From positions 1 to 64,000 of the forward strand of contig CAZUIM010000013.1 in NCBI GenBank assembly GCA_964620325.1: a stretch of 64,000 nucleotides of DNA. Reading direction: 5' to 3'. Of the stretch, positions 32,211-41,031 are shown piece by piece. Under the pieces are notes generated by a model. The model worked only from the letters and a program-made list of their open reading frames with translations. It was not told where the DNA came from and did no database searches. This DNA comes from CAZMYM01 sp964620325 (lineage in GTDB: Bacteria > Bipolaricaulota > Bipolaricaulia > UBA7950 > UBA9294). Position numbers and translations under genes: made by a program. Position 1 is the first letter of the stretch. Each line of letters starts with the position of its first letter.

Positions 32211-34286
32211 ATGTCGAAGTCTGAGCCGGTCCGTCTCGAACGCGTGCGCAACATCGGCATCATGGCGCACATCGACGCCGGCAAGACGACGACCACCGAA
32301 CGGATCCTCTACTACACCGGGCAGATCCATAAGATGGGAGAGGTTCACGACGGGGACACCGAGATGGATTGGATGTCCCAGGAGCGTGAACGCGGGATCA
32401 CCATCACGTCGGCGGCGACGAGCTGTCGATGGGCAAATCACACGATCAACATCATCGACACGCCAGGCCATGTGGATTTCACCGCGGAAGTCGAGCGATC
32501 CCTGCGCGTGCTCGACGGCGGCGTCGTCGTCTTCTCCGGCGTCGAGATGGTCGAGTCGCAATCCGAGACGGTCTGGCGCCAAGCCGATCGATATCGGATC
32601 CCGCGGATCGCCTTTGTGAACAAGCTCGATCGCGCCGAGGCGAGCTTCGAGGAGACGGTCGACATGATCGAGGAGCGCCTTGGCGTCAAGGCTGTTCCTC
32701 TCTACCTACCCCATCGGAACGAGGAGCGGTGTCTGCTCGGTATGGTCGATCTGATCGAGCAGGTCTACCTCACGTGGGACGAGGAATCGCTCGGCGCGAG
32801 GATCGAACGGGGGCCGATCCCCGAGAGGCTGGTGGAGAAGGTGGCGGCCTATCGGGAGCGAGCGATCGAGAGCGTCGCCGAGGTCGACGATCGTGTGATG
32901 GAGAAGTTCGTGCACGAGGAGCCGATCGACGGCGCGCTGTTCCACGAAGGGCTCCGGAAAGGATGTCTCGCGAGCACACTGGTCCCGGTGCTCGGCGGTT
33001 CGGCATTTCAGAATGTCGGAGTTCAGACGATCCTGGACGCAGTTGTGCGCTACCTTCCATCTCCGCTTGACGTTCCGCCGATTCAAGGTGCCGACGGAGT
33101 CGGGGTTCGGAAGGCAGACACGGAGGCACCGTTTTCCGCTCTTGCCTTCAAGGTTGCGACCGACCGCTACGCCGGTCAGCTCGTCTTCGTCCGTGTCTAC
33201 TCGGGAACGGTGTCGGCCGGCGGTCACGCGTTCAACGCCTCGACGGGGAAGGGTTTTCGGGTGACGAAGATTTTCAGGATGCACGCGAATCGGCGCGATG
33301 CGATCGACGAAGCGCGGGCGGGGGATATCGTTGCCATCGTCGGATCTCAGCCGATATCGACTGGGGACACACTGTGCGACAAGTCGGCACCGATCTTGCT
33401 GGAGAAGATCAGCTTTCCGGAGCCGGTCGTCTTCGTGGCGGTCGAACCGCGCACGGAGGCCGAGTTCGGAGAGCTGCTCGAGGGACTTGCAAAGCTGGCC
33501 AAGGAAGACCCGACGTTTCGCGTCGAGACCGACGAGACGACGAACCAGACGATCCTCGGCGGAATGGGGGAGCTTCATCTCGAGATCCTGATTCGAAGAC
33601 TTCGCGAGGAGTTCGGGATGTTCGCGCACGTTGGGCAACCCCAGGTTGCGTATCGTGAGACCCTTTGCGAACCGCTGACCGTCGAGGGGCGCTTCACGAA
33701 ACAGGTTGGCGGGCGGGGGCAGTACGGACACGTCGTCCTCAGACTGGAGCCACTGCCGAGGGGAAGCGGGATTGCCTTCGATTCCACCGCCTCGGACGAG
33801 GACGTGCCAAAAACGTACAGAAACAGCATAGAAAGCGCACTTCGGGCAGCATTGACAAACGGTCCGGTCGCCGGGTATCCTCTGGCCGATATCGGGGCCA
33901 CCCTGGTCGGTGGTTCCTTTCACCCAGTTGACTCGTCGGAGCTTGCGTTTCGTGCGGCGACGGCGGAAGCGTTGCACGACGCGTACGCCGAGGCGGTGTT
34001 TGGCCTTCTCGAGCCGATCATGGAAGGCGAGATTATCACACCGGCCGAGTACCTGGGCGAAGTGATGGAGGACCTGGCTCGGAGGCGTGGCGAGATCCGC
34101 GAGCTCCTGTCTCGAGAGACGGTGCAGATACTGTCTGCGTCAGTCCCGCTGGCGGAGACGTTCGGATATGCGACGCGGCTGCGGTCGCTGACGCAGGGAA
34201 GGGCAACGTACTCCTTGCGTGTAGTCCGCTACGACAAGGTCCCGGAGAGCTTGCAGGAAGAGATCGTTAGGGCAAGAGGATACTGA
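32211..34286 (+). CDS. fusA: elongation factor G
   Basis: GTPase that drives translocation; 691 residues, normal length. G1 AHIDAGKTT is at 19-27, G2/switch I ERGITITSAAT follows, then DTPGHVDF and NKLD, with domains III-V ending in the SYSLRVVRYDKVPESLQEEI tail. ATG 32211 has GAAACGAGG upstream. No tuf gene follows, unlike the usual rpsL-rpsG-fusA-tuf order; rpsJ begins 5 nt after the stop. The presence of one bacterial EF-G here does not exclude a second copy elsewhere. Confidence 0.98.
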   Translation: MSKSEPVRLERVRNIGIMAHIDAGKTTTTERILYYTGQIHKMGEVHDGDTEMDWMSQERERGITITSAATSCRWANHTINIIDTPGHVDFTAEVERSLRVLDGGVVVFSGVEMVESQSETVWRQADRYRIPRIAFVNKLDRAEASFEETVDMIEERLGVKAVPLYLPHRNEERCLLGMVDLIEQVYLTWDEESLGARIERGPIPERLVEKVAAYRERAIESVAEVDDRVMEKFVHEEPIDGALFHEGLRKGCLASTLVPVLGGSAFQNVGVQTILDAVVRYLPSPLDVPPIQGADGVGVRKADTEAPFSALAFKVATDRYAGQLVFVRVYSGTVSAGGHAFNASTGKGFRVTKIFRMHANRRDAIDEARAGDIVAIVGSQPISTGDTLCDKSAPILLEKISFPEPVVFVAVEPRTEAEFGELLEGLAKLAKEDPTFRVETDETTNQTILGGMGELHLEILIRRLREEFGMFAHVGQPQVAYRETLCEPLTVEGRFTKQVGGRGQYGHVVLRLEPLPRGSGIAFDSTASDEDVPKTYRNSIESALRAALTNGPVAGYPLADIGATLVGGSFHPVDSSELAFRAATAEALHDAYAEAVFGLLEPIMEGEIITPAEYLGEVMEDLARRRGEIRELLSRETVQILSASVPLAETFGYATRLRSLTQGRATYSLRVVRYDKVPESLQEEIVRARGY

Positions 34287-34291
34287 GCGAA

Positions 34292-34600
34292 ATGGCAAGA
34301 GAGAAGATACGAATCAAGCTGCGAGGCTACGATCACGAGCTCGTCGATAGCTCGATCCGGAAGATCGTCGATTCGGCCAAGGAGTCCCGAGCTCGAATCT
34401 CCGGCCCGATCCCGCTTCCAACGGAGCGGCGGGTCTACACGGTCCTTCGGTCGCCGCACATCGACAAACGTTCGATGGAGCATTTCGAGCGGCGCATTCA
34501 CACGCGTCTGTTGGACATCAAAGAGCCGACCTCGGAGACGATCAACGCTCTGATGGACATCGAGCTCCCGACCGGGATCGACATCGAGATCAAGCTGTAG
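34292..34600 (+). CDS. rpsJ: 30S ribosomal protein S10
   Basis: A 102-residue S10 (NusE), part of the 30S head and of transcription antitermination complexes. IRIKLRGYDHELVDSSIRKIVD and the SPHIDKRSMEHFERR loop are diagnostic. The ATG lies 5 nt after the fusA stop, so the S10 cluster is joined directly to the str cluster without tuf. Confidence 0.98.
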   Translation: MAREKIRIKLRGYDHELVDSSIRKIVDSAKESRARISGPIPLPTERRVYTVLRSPHIDKRSMEHFERRIHTRLLDIKEPTSETINALMDIELPTGIDIEIKL

Positions 34601-34620
34601 CGTACGGAGGTTGGCAGACA

Positions 34621-35238
34621 ATGGCTCGAGGGCTCCCAGCACGAAAGATCGGCATGACGCAGGTGTTCGTCGACGATCGTGCCGTCGGCGCGACGATTGT
34701 CGAGACGAGTCCGTGCACGGTCGTCCAGATTCTCACCGAGGGGACGGACGGGTACGACGCGCTTCGACTCGGATACGACGAGGTCGCTGAATCGAAGGTG
34801 AGTCGCCCGCTGGCAGGGACCTTCAAGAAGGCGGGTGTTCGGCCGCACCGGCGCGTCTTCGAGATTCGTGTCGACACGCCGGAGGAGTACAGCGTCGGAG
34901 ACACCGTCGGCGTTGACTTCTTCGCCGAAGGTGAGGCGATCAACGTCTCCGGCCTGTCGCGCGGGCGAGGATTCCAGGGGGTTGTGAAGCGATGGAAGTT
35001 CGCCGGTGGGCCGAAGTCTCACGGATCGCACTTCCACCGTCGACCTGGATCGATCGGGCAATGCGTGAAGCCCGGGCGTGTGACCAAGGGGAAGAAGCTT
35101 CCCGGCCAGATGGGCGCACGGCGCGTGACGGTTCGCGGCCTTCAAGTTCTCCAGGTTGATCTCGAGCGGAACCTGCTGGTGATCAAGGGAGCGACGCCGG
35201 GGACAAGCGGCTCGATTCTCGAGGTGGGGCGGCGATGA
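34621..35238 (+). CDS. rplC: 50S ribosomal protein L3
   Basis: A 205-residue L3 that binds the 3' region of 23S rRNA near the peptidyl transferase centre. The RGRGFQGVVKRWKFAGGPKSHGSHFHR segment is the highly conserved loop, and KIGMTQVF marks the N-terminus. ACGGAGGTTGG precedes the ATG, and the stop overlaps the rplD ATG (ATGA). Confidence 0.98.
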   Translation: MARGLPARKIGMTQVFVDDRAVGATIVETSPCTVVQILTEGTDGYDALRLGYDEVAESKVSRPLAGTFKKAGVRPHRRVFEIRVDTPEEYSVGDTVGVDFFAEGEAINVSGLSRGRGFQGVVKRWKFAGGPKSHGSHFHRRPGSIGQCVKPGRVTKGKKLPGQMGARRVTVRGLQVLQVDLERNLLVIKGATPGTSGSILEVGRR

Positions 35239-35867
35239 CGACCGAAGCGAAGGTGTACACGCACGACGGCTCGGGAGAGCCGTCGGCCATTTCACTCGAC
35301 GAGCGGATCTTCGGTGCGAACGTCAACGTCGACCTTCTTCACCGCGCCGTTCGGATGCAGCTGGCGAACCGTCGACAAGGAACGCATTCGACGAAGACGC
35401 GCGGCGAGGTGAGCGGCGGCGGGCGGAAGCCGTGGCGTCAAAAGGGAACTGGACGAGCGCGCGCCGGTTCGCGGCGGAGCCCGATCTGGGTCGGCGGCGG
35501 AACGATCTTCGGCCCAAAGCCGCGATCCTACGAGACGAAGCTGACACGGAAGATGCGCCAAGGAGCGCTCCGTTCCGCTCTCTCGGATCGTGCGGCAGAA
35601 GGGAAGGTCGCTCTGGTCGACCGCATTCCGTTCGAGGAGCCGAGGACCAAGTTCGCGGTCACTCTTCTCGATCGACTCGGTGCCGGTGACAGCGCGCTCG
35701 TGGTCGTGGCGACGTCCGAGTATGGGCCGGCGGTGAAGAAGTCGTTTCGGAATCTCCCGCAGGCAAAGTGCATCGCCTGTGCCGGGATCAACGTGTACGA
35801 CATCTTGCGTCACGAGCATCTCGTTCTGACGACGGAGGCCGTCGAGGAACTGAAGGAGCGCCTGTAG
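35235..35867 (+). CDS. rplD: 50S ribosomal protein L4
   Basis: A 210-residue L4 lining the exit tunnel. The tunnel loop KTRGEVSGGGRKPWRQKGTG is intact, followed by the RAGSRRSPIWVGGG segment. In some bacteria L4 autoregulates the S10 operon, but I see no S10-type leader here. The start overlaps rplC (ATGA). Confidence 0.97.
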   Translation: MTTEAKVYTHDGSGEPSAISLDERIFGANVNVDLLHRAVRMQLANRRQGTHSTKTRGEVSGGGRKPWRQKGTGRARAGSRRSPIWVGGGTIFGPKPRSYETKLTRKMRQGALRSALSDRAAEGKVALVDRIPFEEPRTKFAVTLLDRLGAGDSALVVVATSEYGPAVKKSFRNLPQAKCIACAGINVYDILRHEHLVLTTEAVEELKERL

Positions 35868-35869
35868 AG

Positions 35870-36169
35870 ATGGCGAAGCTGAAACATCCTGAGGACATTG
35901 TGCTCGCGCCGATCCTTACGGAGGATTCGTGGCAGCAAATGCAGGACCGCAAGTACGCGTTCCGCGTCGCCCCGGGGGCGAACAAGATCGAGATTCGCAA
36001 GGCCATCGAGGAGCTGTTCAAGGTGAAGGTCGAGAAGGTCTGGACGGCCAATCGAACGGGGAAGCCGCGCCGTGAACGATTGAGTCAGATGCACGGGCGG
36101 ACGGCGCGCTGGAGAAAGGCGATCGTACGGCTCGCTCCGGGCGACCAGATCGAGATGATGGGAGGCTGA
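35870..36169 (+). CDS. rplW: 50S ribosomal protein L23
   Basis: A 99-residue L23 at the tunnel exit, the docking site for signal recognition particle and trigger factor. HPEDIVLAPILTEDSW and KVEKVWTANRTGKPRR, with the following basic loop, match the family. The ATG is 2 nt after rplD; the frame is open further upstream inside rplD but has no support there. Confidence 0.96.
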   Translation: MAKLKHPEDIVLAPILTEDSWQQMQDRKYAFRVAPGANKIEIRKAIEELFKVKVEKVWTANRTGKPRRERLSQMHGRTARWRKAIVRLAPGDQIEMMGG

Positions 36170-36176
36170 GGACGAC

Positions 36177-37013
36177 ATGGCGCTGAAACGATACAAGGCG
36201 ACGTCGGCCGGCCGGCGTCACGCGGAGCTCCCCGACTTCGGAGAGCTCTCTCAGGTGTCGCCGGAGAGGAGCCTCCTTCGGCCGCTTCCGAAGAAGGGCG
36301 GTCGAAACAGCCAAGGGCGGATAACGGCTCGATTTCGGGGAGGCGGGCACAAACGCCGCTACCGCATGATCGACTTCGCCCGAGCCAAGGACGGCGTTCC
36401 GGGTCGAGTCGTAACGAGGGAGTACGACCCGAATCGATCGGCCTGGATCACCCTTCTGCATTACACCGACGGCGAGAAGCGGTACATCATTGCCCCGATG
36501 GCATTGGAGATCGGATCGACCGTCGAGGCGGGCGAGGACGCGGAAGTTCGCGTCGGGAACGCGCTTCCGCTGTCGAGAATCCCGTTGGGCTCGGTGATCC
36601 ACAACCTGGAGTTCTCACCAGGCAGCGGTGGCAAGGTGGCACGCTCCGCCGGAACGTCGGCGAAGCTGATCGGAAAAGAAGGGACACGGGCGCACGTCCG
36701 TCTCCCGTCGGGCGAGGTTCGGATCTTCTCGACCGACTGCCGGGCGACGATGGGCGAGGTCTCGAATCCCGACCACAAGAACGTGAAACACGGGAAGGCC
36801 GGCCGTGTGCGGCACTTGGGGCGAAAGCCCCACGTTCGCGGCGTGGCGATGAATCCTGTCGATCACCCGCACGGCGGAGGCGAAGGCCGAGCCCGGGTCG
36901 GACGCCCGCAGGTTTCGCCGACGGGGAAGCTGGCCAAGGGTGGTCGGACGCGAAAGAACCGGAAGAAATCGACCGCGCTGATTGTGCGTCGCGCCGGCCG
37001 AGGAAGGCGATAG
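36177..37013 (+). CDS. rplB: 50S ribosomal protein L2
   Basis: A 278-residue L2, essential for subunit association and near the peptidyl transferase centre. RNSQGRITARFRGGGHKRRYR and the conserved C-terminal histidine motif RGVAMNPVDHPHGGGEGR are intact. The strongly basic C-terminus (TRKNRKKSTALIVRRAGRGRR) is usual. 7 nt from rplW, ribosome site GGGAGGCTGAGG. Confidence 0.98.
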   Translation: MALKRYKATSAGRRHAELPDFGELSQVSPERSLLRPLPKKGGRNSQGRITARFRGGGHKRRYRMIDFARAKDGVPGRVVTREYDPNRSAWITLLHYTDGEKRYIIAPMALEIGSTVEAGEDAEVRVGNALPLSRIPLGSVIHNLEFSPGSGGKVARSAGTSAKLIGKEGTRAHVRLPSGEVRIFSTDCRATMGEVSNPDHKNVKHGKAGRVRHLGRKPHVRGVAMNPVDHPHGGGEGRARVGRPQVSPTGKLAKGGRTRKNRKKSTALIVRRAGRGRR

Positions 37014-37016
37014 AAG

Positions 37017-37301
37017 ATGCCGAGGTCGACGAAGAAAGGACCGTTCGTCAAGCAGAGCCTTCTGGAGAAGATCCGGAAGGCGCGGCGAGGGGATCTGAAC
37101 GAGATCGTGACGTGGTCTCGAGCCTCGATGATCACGCCGGAGATGGTCGGTCTGACGATCAAGGTGCACAACGGAAAGGTCCACGTTCCGGTGTACATCG
37201 TCGAGAACATGGTCGGCCATAAGTTGGGCGAATTCGCGCCGACGCGGACGTTCCGCGGCCACGGCGGGATGAAGAAGAAGCGGGCCCCTGGTCTGACGTA
37301 G
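37017..37301 (+). CDS. rpsS: 30S ribosomal protein S19
   Basis: A 94-residue S19 in the 30S head. MPRSTKKGPFVKQSLLEKI and the VPVYIVENMVGHKLGEFAPTR segment are diagnostic. It lies 3 nt after rplB. Confidence 0.97.
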   Translation: MPRSTKKGPFVKQSLLEKIRKARRGDLNEIVTWSRASMITPEMVGLTIKVHNGKVHVPVYIVENMVGHKLGEFAPTRTFRGHGGMKKKRAPGLT

Positions 37302-37310
37302 GGAGTGATG

Positions 37311-37652
37311 ATGGAAACACGCGCAGTCGCCAAGTACGTTCGCGTTTCGCCTCGGAAGGCGCGCCTTGTGATCGACGCAATTCGCGGCAAGAACGTCAAC
37401 GATGCGCTCCAGATCGTTCGGCTGTCGAGCAAGAAGGCCGCAAAGACGATTCGGAAGACGCTCGAATCGGCGATTGCCAACGCGGAGAATAACTACGACG
37501 TCGACGTCGACAGCCTGTACGTTCTGGAAGCAACGGTCGATATGGGGAGGGCGCTTCGGCGGCTTCGCCCGCGCGCCTACGGGCGCGCCGACATCATCAG
37601 GCGTCCGACAAGTCACGTGACCATCGTCGTCGGCGATAGGGAGAGTGCGTAA
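37311..37652 (+). CDS. rplV: 50S ribosomal protein L22
   Basis: A 113-residue L22 that extends into the exit tunnel. METRAVAKYVRVSPRKARLVID and the hairpin region RPRAYGRADIIRRPTSHVTIVV identify it. Starts at GTG 37305, ATG 37308 and ATG 37311 are possible; GTAGGGAG is best spaced (5 nt) for 37311. The stop overlaps the rpsC start (TAATG). Confidence 0.95.
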   Translation: METRAVAKYVRVSPRKARLVIDAIRGKNVNDALQIVRLSSKKAAKTIRKTLESAIANAENNYDVDVDSLYVLEATVDMGRALRRLRPRAYGRADIIRRPTSHVTIVVGDRESA

Positions 37653-38305
37653 TGGGACAGAAGATCCACCCGGTCGGCTTCCGAATCGGCGTGAACCGCA
37701 AGTGGGTATCGAATTGGTTCAACCCGAAGCTGGCGGGCGAATACATCGCCGAGGACAAACGGATCCGCGATCTCATTGTCGAGCGCTATCGACGTGCGGC
37801 GGTCGCCGAGGTGAACATCGAGCGATCGAAAGAGGATCGCGTTTCGATCATCGTCCGCTCGGCGAGGCCCGGGATCATCATCGGGCGAGGCGGGAGCGAG
37901 ATCGAAAGGCTGCAGCGGAGCCTCGAAGACCTGACGGGCCGAATGGTGAAAGTGTCGATTCAGGAGATCGAGCGTCCGGACCTCGAGGCGCGTCTGGTCG
38001 CTCAGGACGTGGCGCTCCAGATCGAGAACCGTACCGCACCCGCGCGCGCGATGAAAGAAGCGATGCGACGGGTGATCGGAGCCGGAGCCGAAGGTGTGAA
38101 GATCAAGGTGAGCGGTCGGCTCGGTGGGGGGGACATCGCACGCTCGATCACGATGAAGGAGGGGCGCATTCCGTTGCAGACGCTCCGAGCTGACATCGAC
38201 TACGGCTTGGTCGAGGCGAGAACGAAGTACGGCAACATCGGCGTCAAGACGTGGATCTGCCGCGGCGAGTTCCCACACCGGGGACGCGGAGACGAGGTGA
38301 GCTAG
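37652..38305 (+). CDS. rpsC: 30S ribosomal protein S3
   Basis: A 217-residue S3 at the mRNA entry site. MGQKIHPVGFRIGVNRKWVSNWF is the standard start. The KH domain GXXG motif is in IIIGRGGSEIERLQ, and KIKVSGRLGGGDIARSI is the conserved second domain. Overlaps the rplV stop. Confidence 0.98.
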   Translation: MGQKIHPVGFRIGVNRKWVSNWFNPKLAGEYIAEDKRIRDLIVERYRRAAVAEVNIERSKEDRVSIIVRSARPGIIIGRGGSEIERLQRSLEDLTGRMVKVSIQEIERPDLEARLVAQDVALQIENRTAPARAMKEAMRRVIGAGAEGVKIKVSGRLGGGDIARSITMKEGRIPLQTLRADIDYGLVEARTKYGNIGVKTWICRGEFPHRGRGDEVS

Positions 38306-38309
38306 CGGC

Positions 38310-38741
38310 ATGGCACTCCTGTTTCCGAAGAGGACGAAGCACCGGAAGACGCATCGCGGTCGACGCCGAGGGAAGGCGACGCGCGGGAATCAGCTCGTCT
38401 TCGGTGATTACGGAATCCAGACGGTGGAAGCCGCTTGGATCACCGGTGCGCAACTCGAAGCCTGTCGAACGACGATCGCGCGCACGACGCATCGCGGGGC
38501 TCGGATCTGGATTCGAGTCTTCCCCGACAAGCCGATCACCAAGCATCCGGCGGAGGCGAGGATGGGAAAAGGAAAGGGCCCGGTCGATCATTGGGTCGCC
38601 GTCGTCCGCCCGGGGCGCATCCTGTTTGAGATCTCCGGTGTCGACAGAGATCAGGCCAAGCGCGTGCACAAACTGGTCAGCCACAAGCTTCCGATCAGAA
38701 CGCGGTTGAAGGAACGAAACGTTCTCGGAGGAGAGGTATGA
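38310..38741 (+). CDS. rplP: 50S ribosomal protein L16
   Basis: A 143-residue L16 near the A-site tRNA elbow. MALLFPKRTKHRKTHRGRRRG, the RIFPDKPITKHPAEARMGKGKG loop (here RVFPDKP) and the C-terminal VHKLVSHKLPIRTRL are recognisable. The stop overlaps rpmC (ATGA). Confidence 0.97.
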   Translation: MALLFPKRTKHRKTHRGRRRGKATRGNQLVFGDYGIQTVEAAWITGAQLEACRTTIARTTHRGARIWIRVFPDKPITKHPAEARMGKGKGPVDHWVAVVRPGRILFEISGVDRDQAKRVHKLVSHKLPIRTRLKERNVLGGEV

Positions 38742-38941
38742 AGGCGCGAGAGCTGAGAGAGCTGTCCGTCGAGGAACTCGATCAGAGGGAACGCGAGCTG
38801 AAGCGCAAGCTGTTCAACCTTCGCTTCCAGCGGGCGACCGGCGAGCTCGACAACACCGCCGAACTTGCGAAGACCCGTCGCGACATCGCGCGCGTGATGA
38901 CCGTCGCGTCCGAAGGGCGATCACGGGAGGCCCGGGCATGA
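38738..38941 (+). CDS. rpmC: 50S ribosomal protein L29
   Basis: A 67-residue helical-hairpin protein near the tunnel exit. MKARELRELSVEEL and LFNLRFQRATGELDNTAEL match the family. ATGA overlaps at both ends couple it to rplP and rpsQ. Confidence 0.95.
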   Translation: MKARELRELSVEELDQRERELKRKLFNLRFQRATGELDNTAELAKTRRDIARVMTVASEGRSREARA

Positions 38942-39189
38942 AGAAAGCGAAGATTGGACGAGTCGTGAGCGATCGCATGGCGCAGACGGTCGTCGTTCGC
39001 GTCGAGGACCGGCAGGTGCATCCGCGGTATCGGAAGCACATCCGTCGGCACGTCAAGTTCCACGCGCACGATCCTCGTGATGAGGCCGGAATCGGCGATC
39101 TAGTGCGCATTGAGGAGTGCCGGCCGATGAGCAGCAGGAAGCGCTGGCGATTGGTCGAGGTCCTCGAGCGTGCGGAGGGCCGATCATGA
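38938..39189 (+). CDS. rpsQ: 30S ribosomal protein S17
   Basis: An 83-residue S17 (OB fold). IGRVVSDRMAQTVVVRVEDRQVHPRYRKHIRR and the GDLVRIEECRPMSSRKRW segment are diagnostic. The stop overlaps the rplN ATG. Confidence 0.96.
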   Translation: MKKAKIGRVVSDRMAQTVVVRVEDRQVHPRYRKHIRRHVKFHAHDPRDEAGIGDLVRIEECRPMSSRKRWRLVEVLERAEGRS

Positions 39190-39554
39190 TCCAGATGCAG
39201 ACGATGCTGAAGGTGGCCGACAATTCGGGCGCGAAGGTCGTCCGTTGCATCAACGTACTCGGTCCTTCGAACCGCCGCATCGGCAAGATCGGCGACATCG
39301 TCGTCGGATCCGTCCGGAAGAGACTTCCGACAAGCGACATCGAGAAGGGGCAAATCGTGCGCGGCGTGATCGTTCGAACGAAGCGATCGCATCGACGGAA
39401 GGACGGAACGTACATCCGGTTCGACGACAACGCGATCGTGCTCGTTAATGCCCAAGGGGAACCGATCGGCACTCGCGTTTTCGGTCCGGTGGCAAGAGAA
39501 CTGCGCGACAGGAAGATGATGCGGATCATCTCGCTGGCGCCCGAGGTCCTCTAG
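39186..39554 (+). CDS. rplN: 50S ribosomal protein L14
   Basis: A 122-residue L14 at the subunit interface. MIQMQTMLKVADNSGAKVVRCI is the invariant start, and FGPVARELRDRKMMRIISLAPEV the invariant end. The ATG at 39186 overlaps rpsQ by ATGA; an upstream in-frame extension is not supported. Confidence 0.98.
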   Translation: MIQMQTMLKVADNSGAKVVRCINVLGPSNRRIGKIGDIVVGSVRKRLPTSDIEKGQIVRGVIVRTKRSHRRKDGTYIRFDDNAIVLVNAQGEPIGTRVFGPVARELRDRKMMRIISLAPEVL

Positions 39555-39564
39555 AGGTGTCGAG

Positions 39565-39876
39565 ATGAACAAGGTACGAAAGGGAGATCGCGTGCTGGTG
39601 ATCGCGGGGAACGATCGTGGCAAGATCGGAAGAGTTCTCGTCGTGTACCCGGACAGGGAGCGCATCATCGTTGAGAACGTTCGAATGATCACCAAGCATC
39701 AGCGGGCGACACAGTCGCTGCGAGAACCGGGGATCGTCAAGCGCGAGGGGACGATCCACGTTTCCGACGTGATGCCGATCTGCCCGGAATGTGATGAACC
39801 GACGCGCATCGGGTTCTCGACCGTCGAGGGGAAGAAGATGCGACGCTGCAAACGGTGTGGGGAGATCTTCGAGTGA
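39565..39876 (+). CDS. rplX: 50S ribosomal protein L24 with C-terminal zinc ribbon
   Basis: A 103-residue L24, an early assembly protein. The KOW segment VRKGDRVLVIAGNDRGKIGRVL is clear. The C-terminus has two cysteine pairs, CPECDEP and CKRCGEIFE, a probable zinc knuckle present in many bacterial L24 proteins. The stop overlaps rplE (TGATG). Confidence 0.96.
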   Translation: MNKVRKGDRVLVIAGNDRGKIGRVLVVYPDRERIIVENVRMITKHQRATQSLREPGIVKREGTIHVSDVMPICPECDEPTRIGFSTVEGKKMRRCKRCGEIFE

Positions 39877-40412
39877 TGTTGCTCAAGGAAAGATACGAAC
39901 AAGAGATTGCGCTCCAGATTCAGAAGGAGCTCGGGTTGTCGAACGCGATGGAGATCCCCCGCGTCGTCAAGGTCGTCGTCAACATGGGCGTCGGCGATAA
40001 GGACAACCCGAAGGTGCTCGAAGGGGCGGTCGGCAATCTCGCCAAGATCACGGGGCAGAAGCCGATTGTGACGAAGGCGAAGAAGTCGATCTCCGACTTC
40101 AAACTCGTCGCCGGTGATCCGATCGGATGCAAGGTGACGCTGCGGCGGGAGCGGGCATACGAGTTCCTGAACCGCTTGTTCAACGCTGTTCTGCCGGGGA
40201 TCCGCGACTTCCGGGGACTCTCTGCGGCGGCGTTCGACGGGCGTGGCAACTACACGCTCGGGCTGAATGAGCAGGCGGTCTTCCCGGAGATCGAGTACGG
40301 TGACATTGTGAAGACGCAGGGGATGGACATCACGATTGTGACGACGGCGCGGACCGATCGAGAGGGGTACACGCTCCTCAAGGGGCTCGGTCTGCCATTC
40401 CACGACGAATAG
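39876..40412 (+). CDS. rplE: 50S ribosomal protein L5
   Basis: A 178-residue L5 in the central protuberance, contacting 5S rRNA and P-site tRNA. RVVKVVVNMGVGD, the KPIVTKAKKSISDFKLV segment and FRGLSAAAFDGRGNYTLGLNEQ are diagnostic. Starts within the rplX stop (TGATG). Confidence 0.98.
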   Translation: MLLKERYEQEIALQIQKELGLSNAMEIPRVVKVVVNMGVGDKDNPKVLEGAVGNLAKITGQKPIVTKAKKSISDFKLVAGDPIGCKVTLRRERAYEFLNRLFNAVLPGIRDFRGLSAAAFDGRGNYTLGLNEQAVFPEIEYGDIVKTQGMDITIVTTARTDREGYTLLKGLGLPFHDE

Positions 40413-40422
40413 GGGAGCGACG

Positions 40423-40608
40423 ATGGCGAGAAAAGCGCTGATCAACAAGAGCAAAGAGGAGCCCAAGTTCACCTCGCGCGCCTACAACCGCTGCAACCTT
40501 TGCGGACGTCCGCACGGATACATCCGTGACTTCGGGGTCTGCCGGCTGTGCTTCCGAAAGCTGGCACATCTTGGTGAGATTCCCGGCGTCAAGAAGGCGA
40601 GTTGGTGA
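40423..40608 (+). CDS. rpsN: 30S ribosomal protein S14, zinc-binding type Z
   Basis: A 61-residue short S14 of the type that binds zinc: two cysteine pairs, CNLCGRPHGY and CRLCFRKLAHLG. The motif GYIRDFGVCRLCFR is diagnostic. The ending GVKKASW is standard. Shared with Gram-positive, Thermotogota-like and other lineages. Confidence 0.97.
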   Translation: MARKALINKSKEEPKFTSRAYNRCNLCGRPHGYIRDFGVCRLCFRKLAHLGEIPGVKKASW

Positions 40609-41018
40609 GTGGGATGATTCCGTATCCGATTGGCGACATGTTGACACGGATTCGCAACGCGAGTGCGCAACGTCACCCGACCGTGTCGATGCCGCACTCG
40701 AAACTGAAAGAAGCGATCGCGAAGATCCTCGAAGCGGAGGGCTACATCGATCGATTCGAAGTGGTCGAGATGAGCCCCCAGCCCGAGCTGCGCATCGAGC
40801 TCAAGTACAAAGGGGAACGGGCGAGGGCCCAAAGCGCGATCAGCACGGTTCGTCTCGTGAGCAAACCGAGTCGCCGCGTCTACGTCGAGAAGGGGGACGT
40901 CCCGAAGCCGCTCGGAGGGATGGGCATTTCGATCCTGTCGACGTCTCAAGGGGTCCTGTCGAGTCGAGAGGCCGAGGAGCGCGGAGTCGGAGGCGAAGTC
41001 CTCTGTGAGGTTTGGTAG
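40605..41018 (+). CDS. rpsH: 30S ribosomal protein S8
   Basis: An S8 of about 137 residues, a 16S rRNA central-domain binder and classic regulator of the spc operon. IGDMLTRIRNASAQRHPTV at the N-terminus and GGMGISILSTSQGVLSSREAEERGVGGEVLCEVW at the C-terminus (read in parts) are diagnostic. The start may be GTG 40605, overlapping rpsN as GTGA, or ATG 40614. Confidence 0.96.
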   Translation: MSGMIPYPIGDMLTRIRNASAQRHPTVSMPHSKLKEAIAKILEAEGYIDRFEVVEMSPQPELRIELKYKGERARAQSAISTVRLVSKPSRRVYVEKGDVPKPLGGMGISILSTSQGVLSSREAEERGVGGEVLCEVW

Positions 41019-41031
41019 GGGGGGGCAGGCG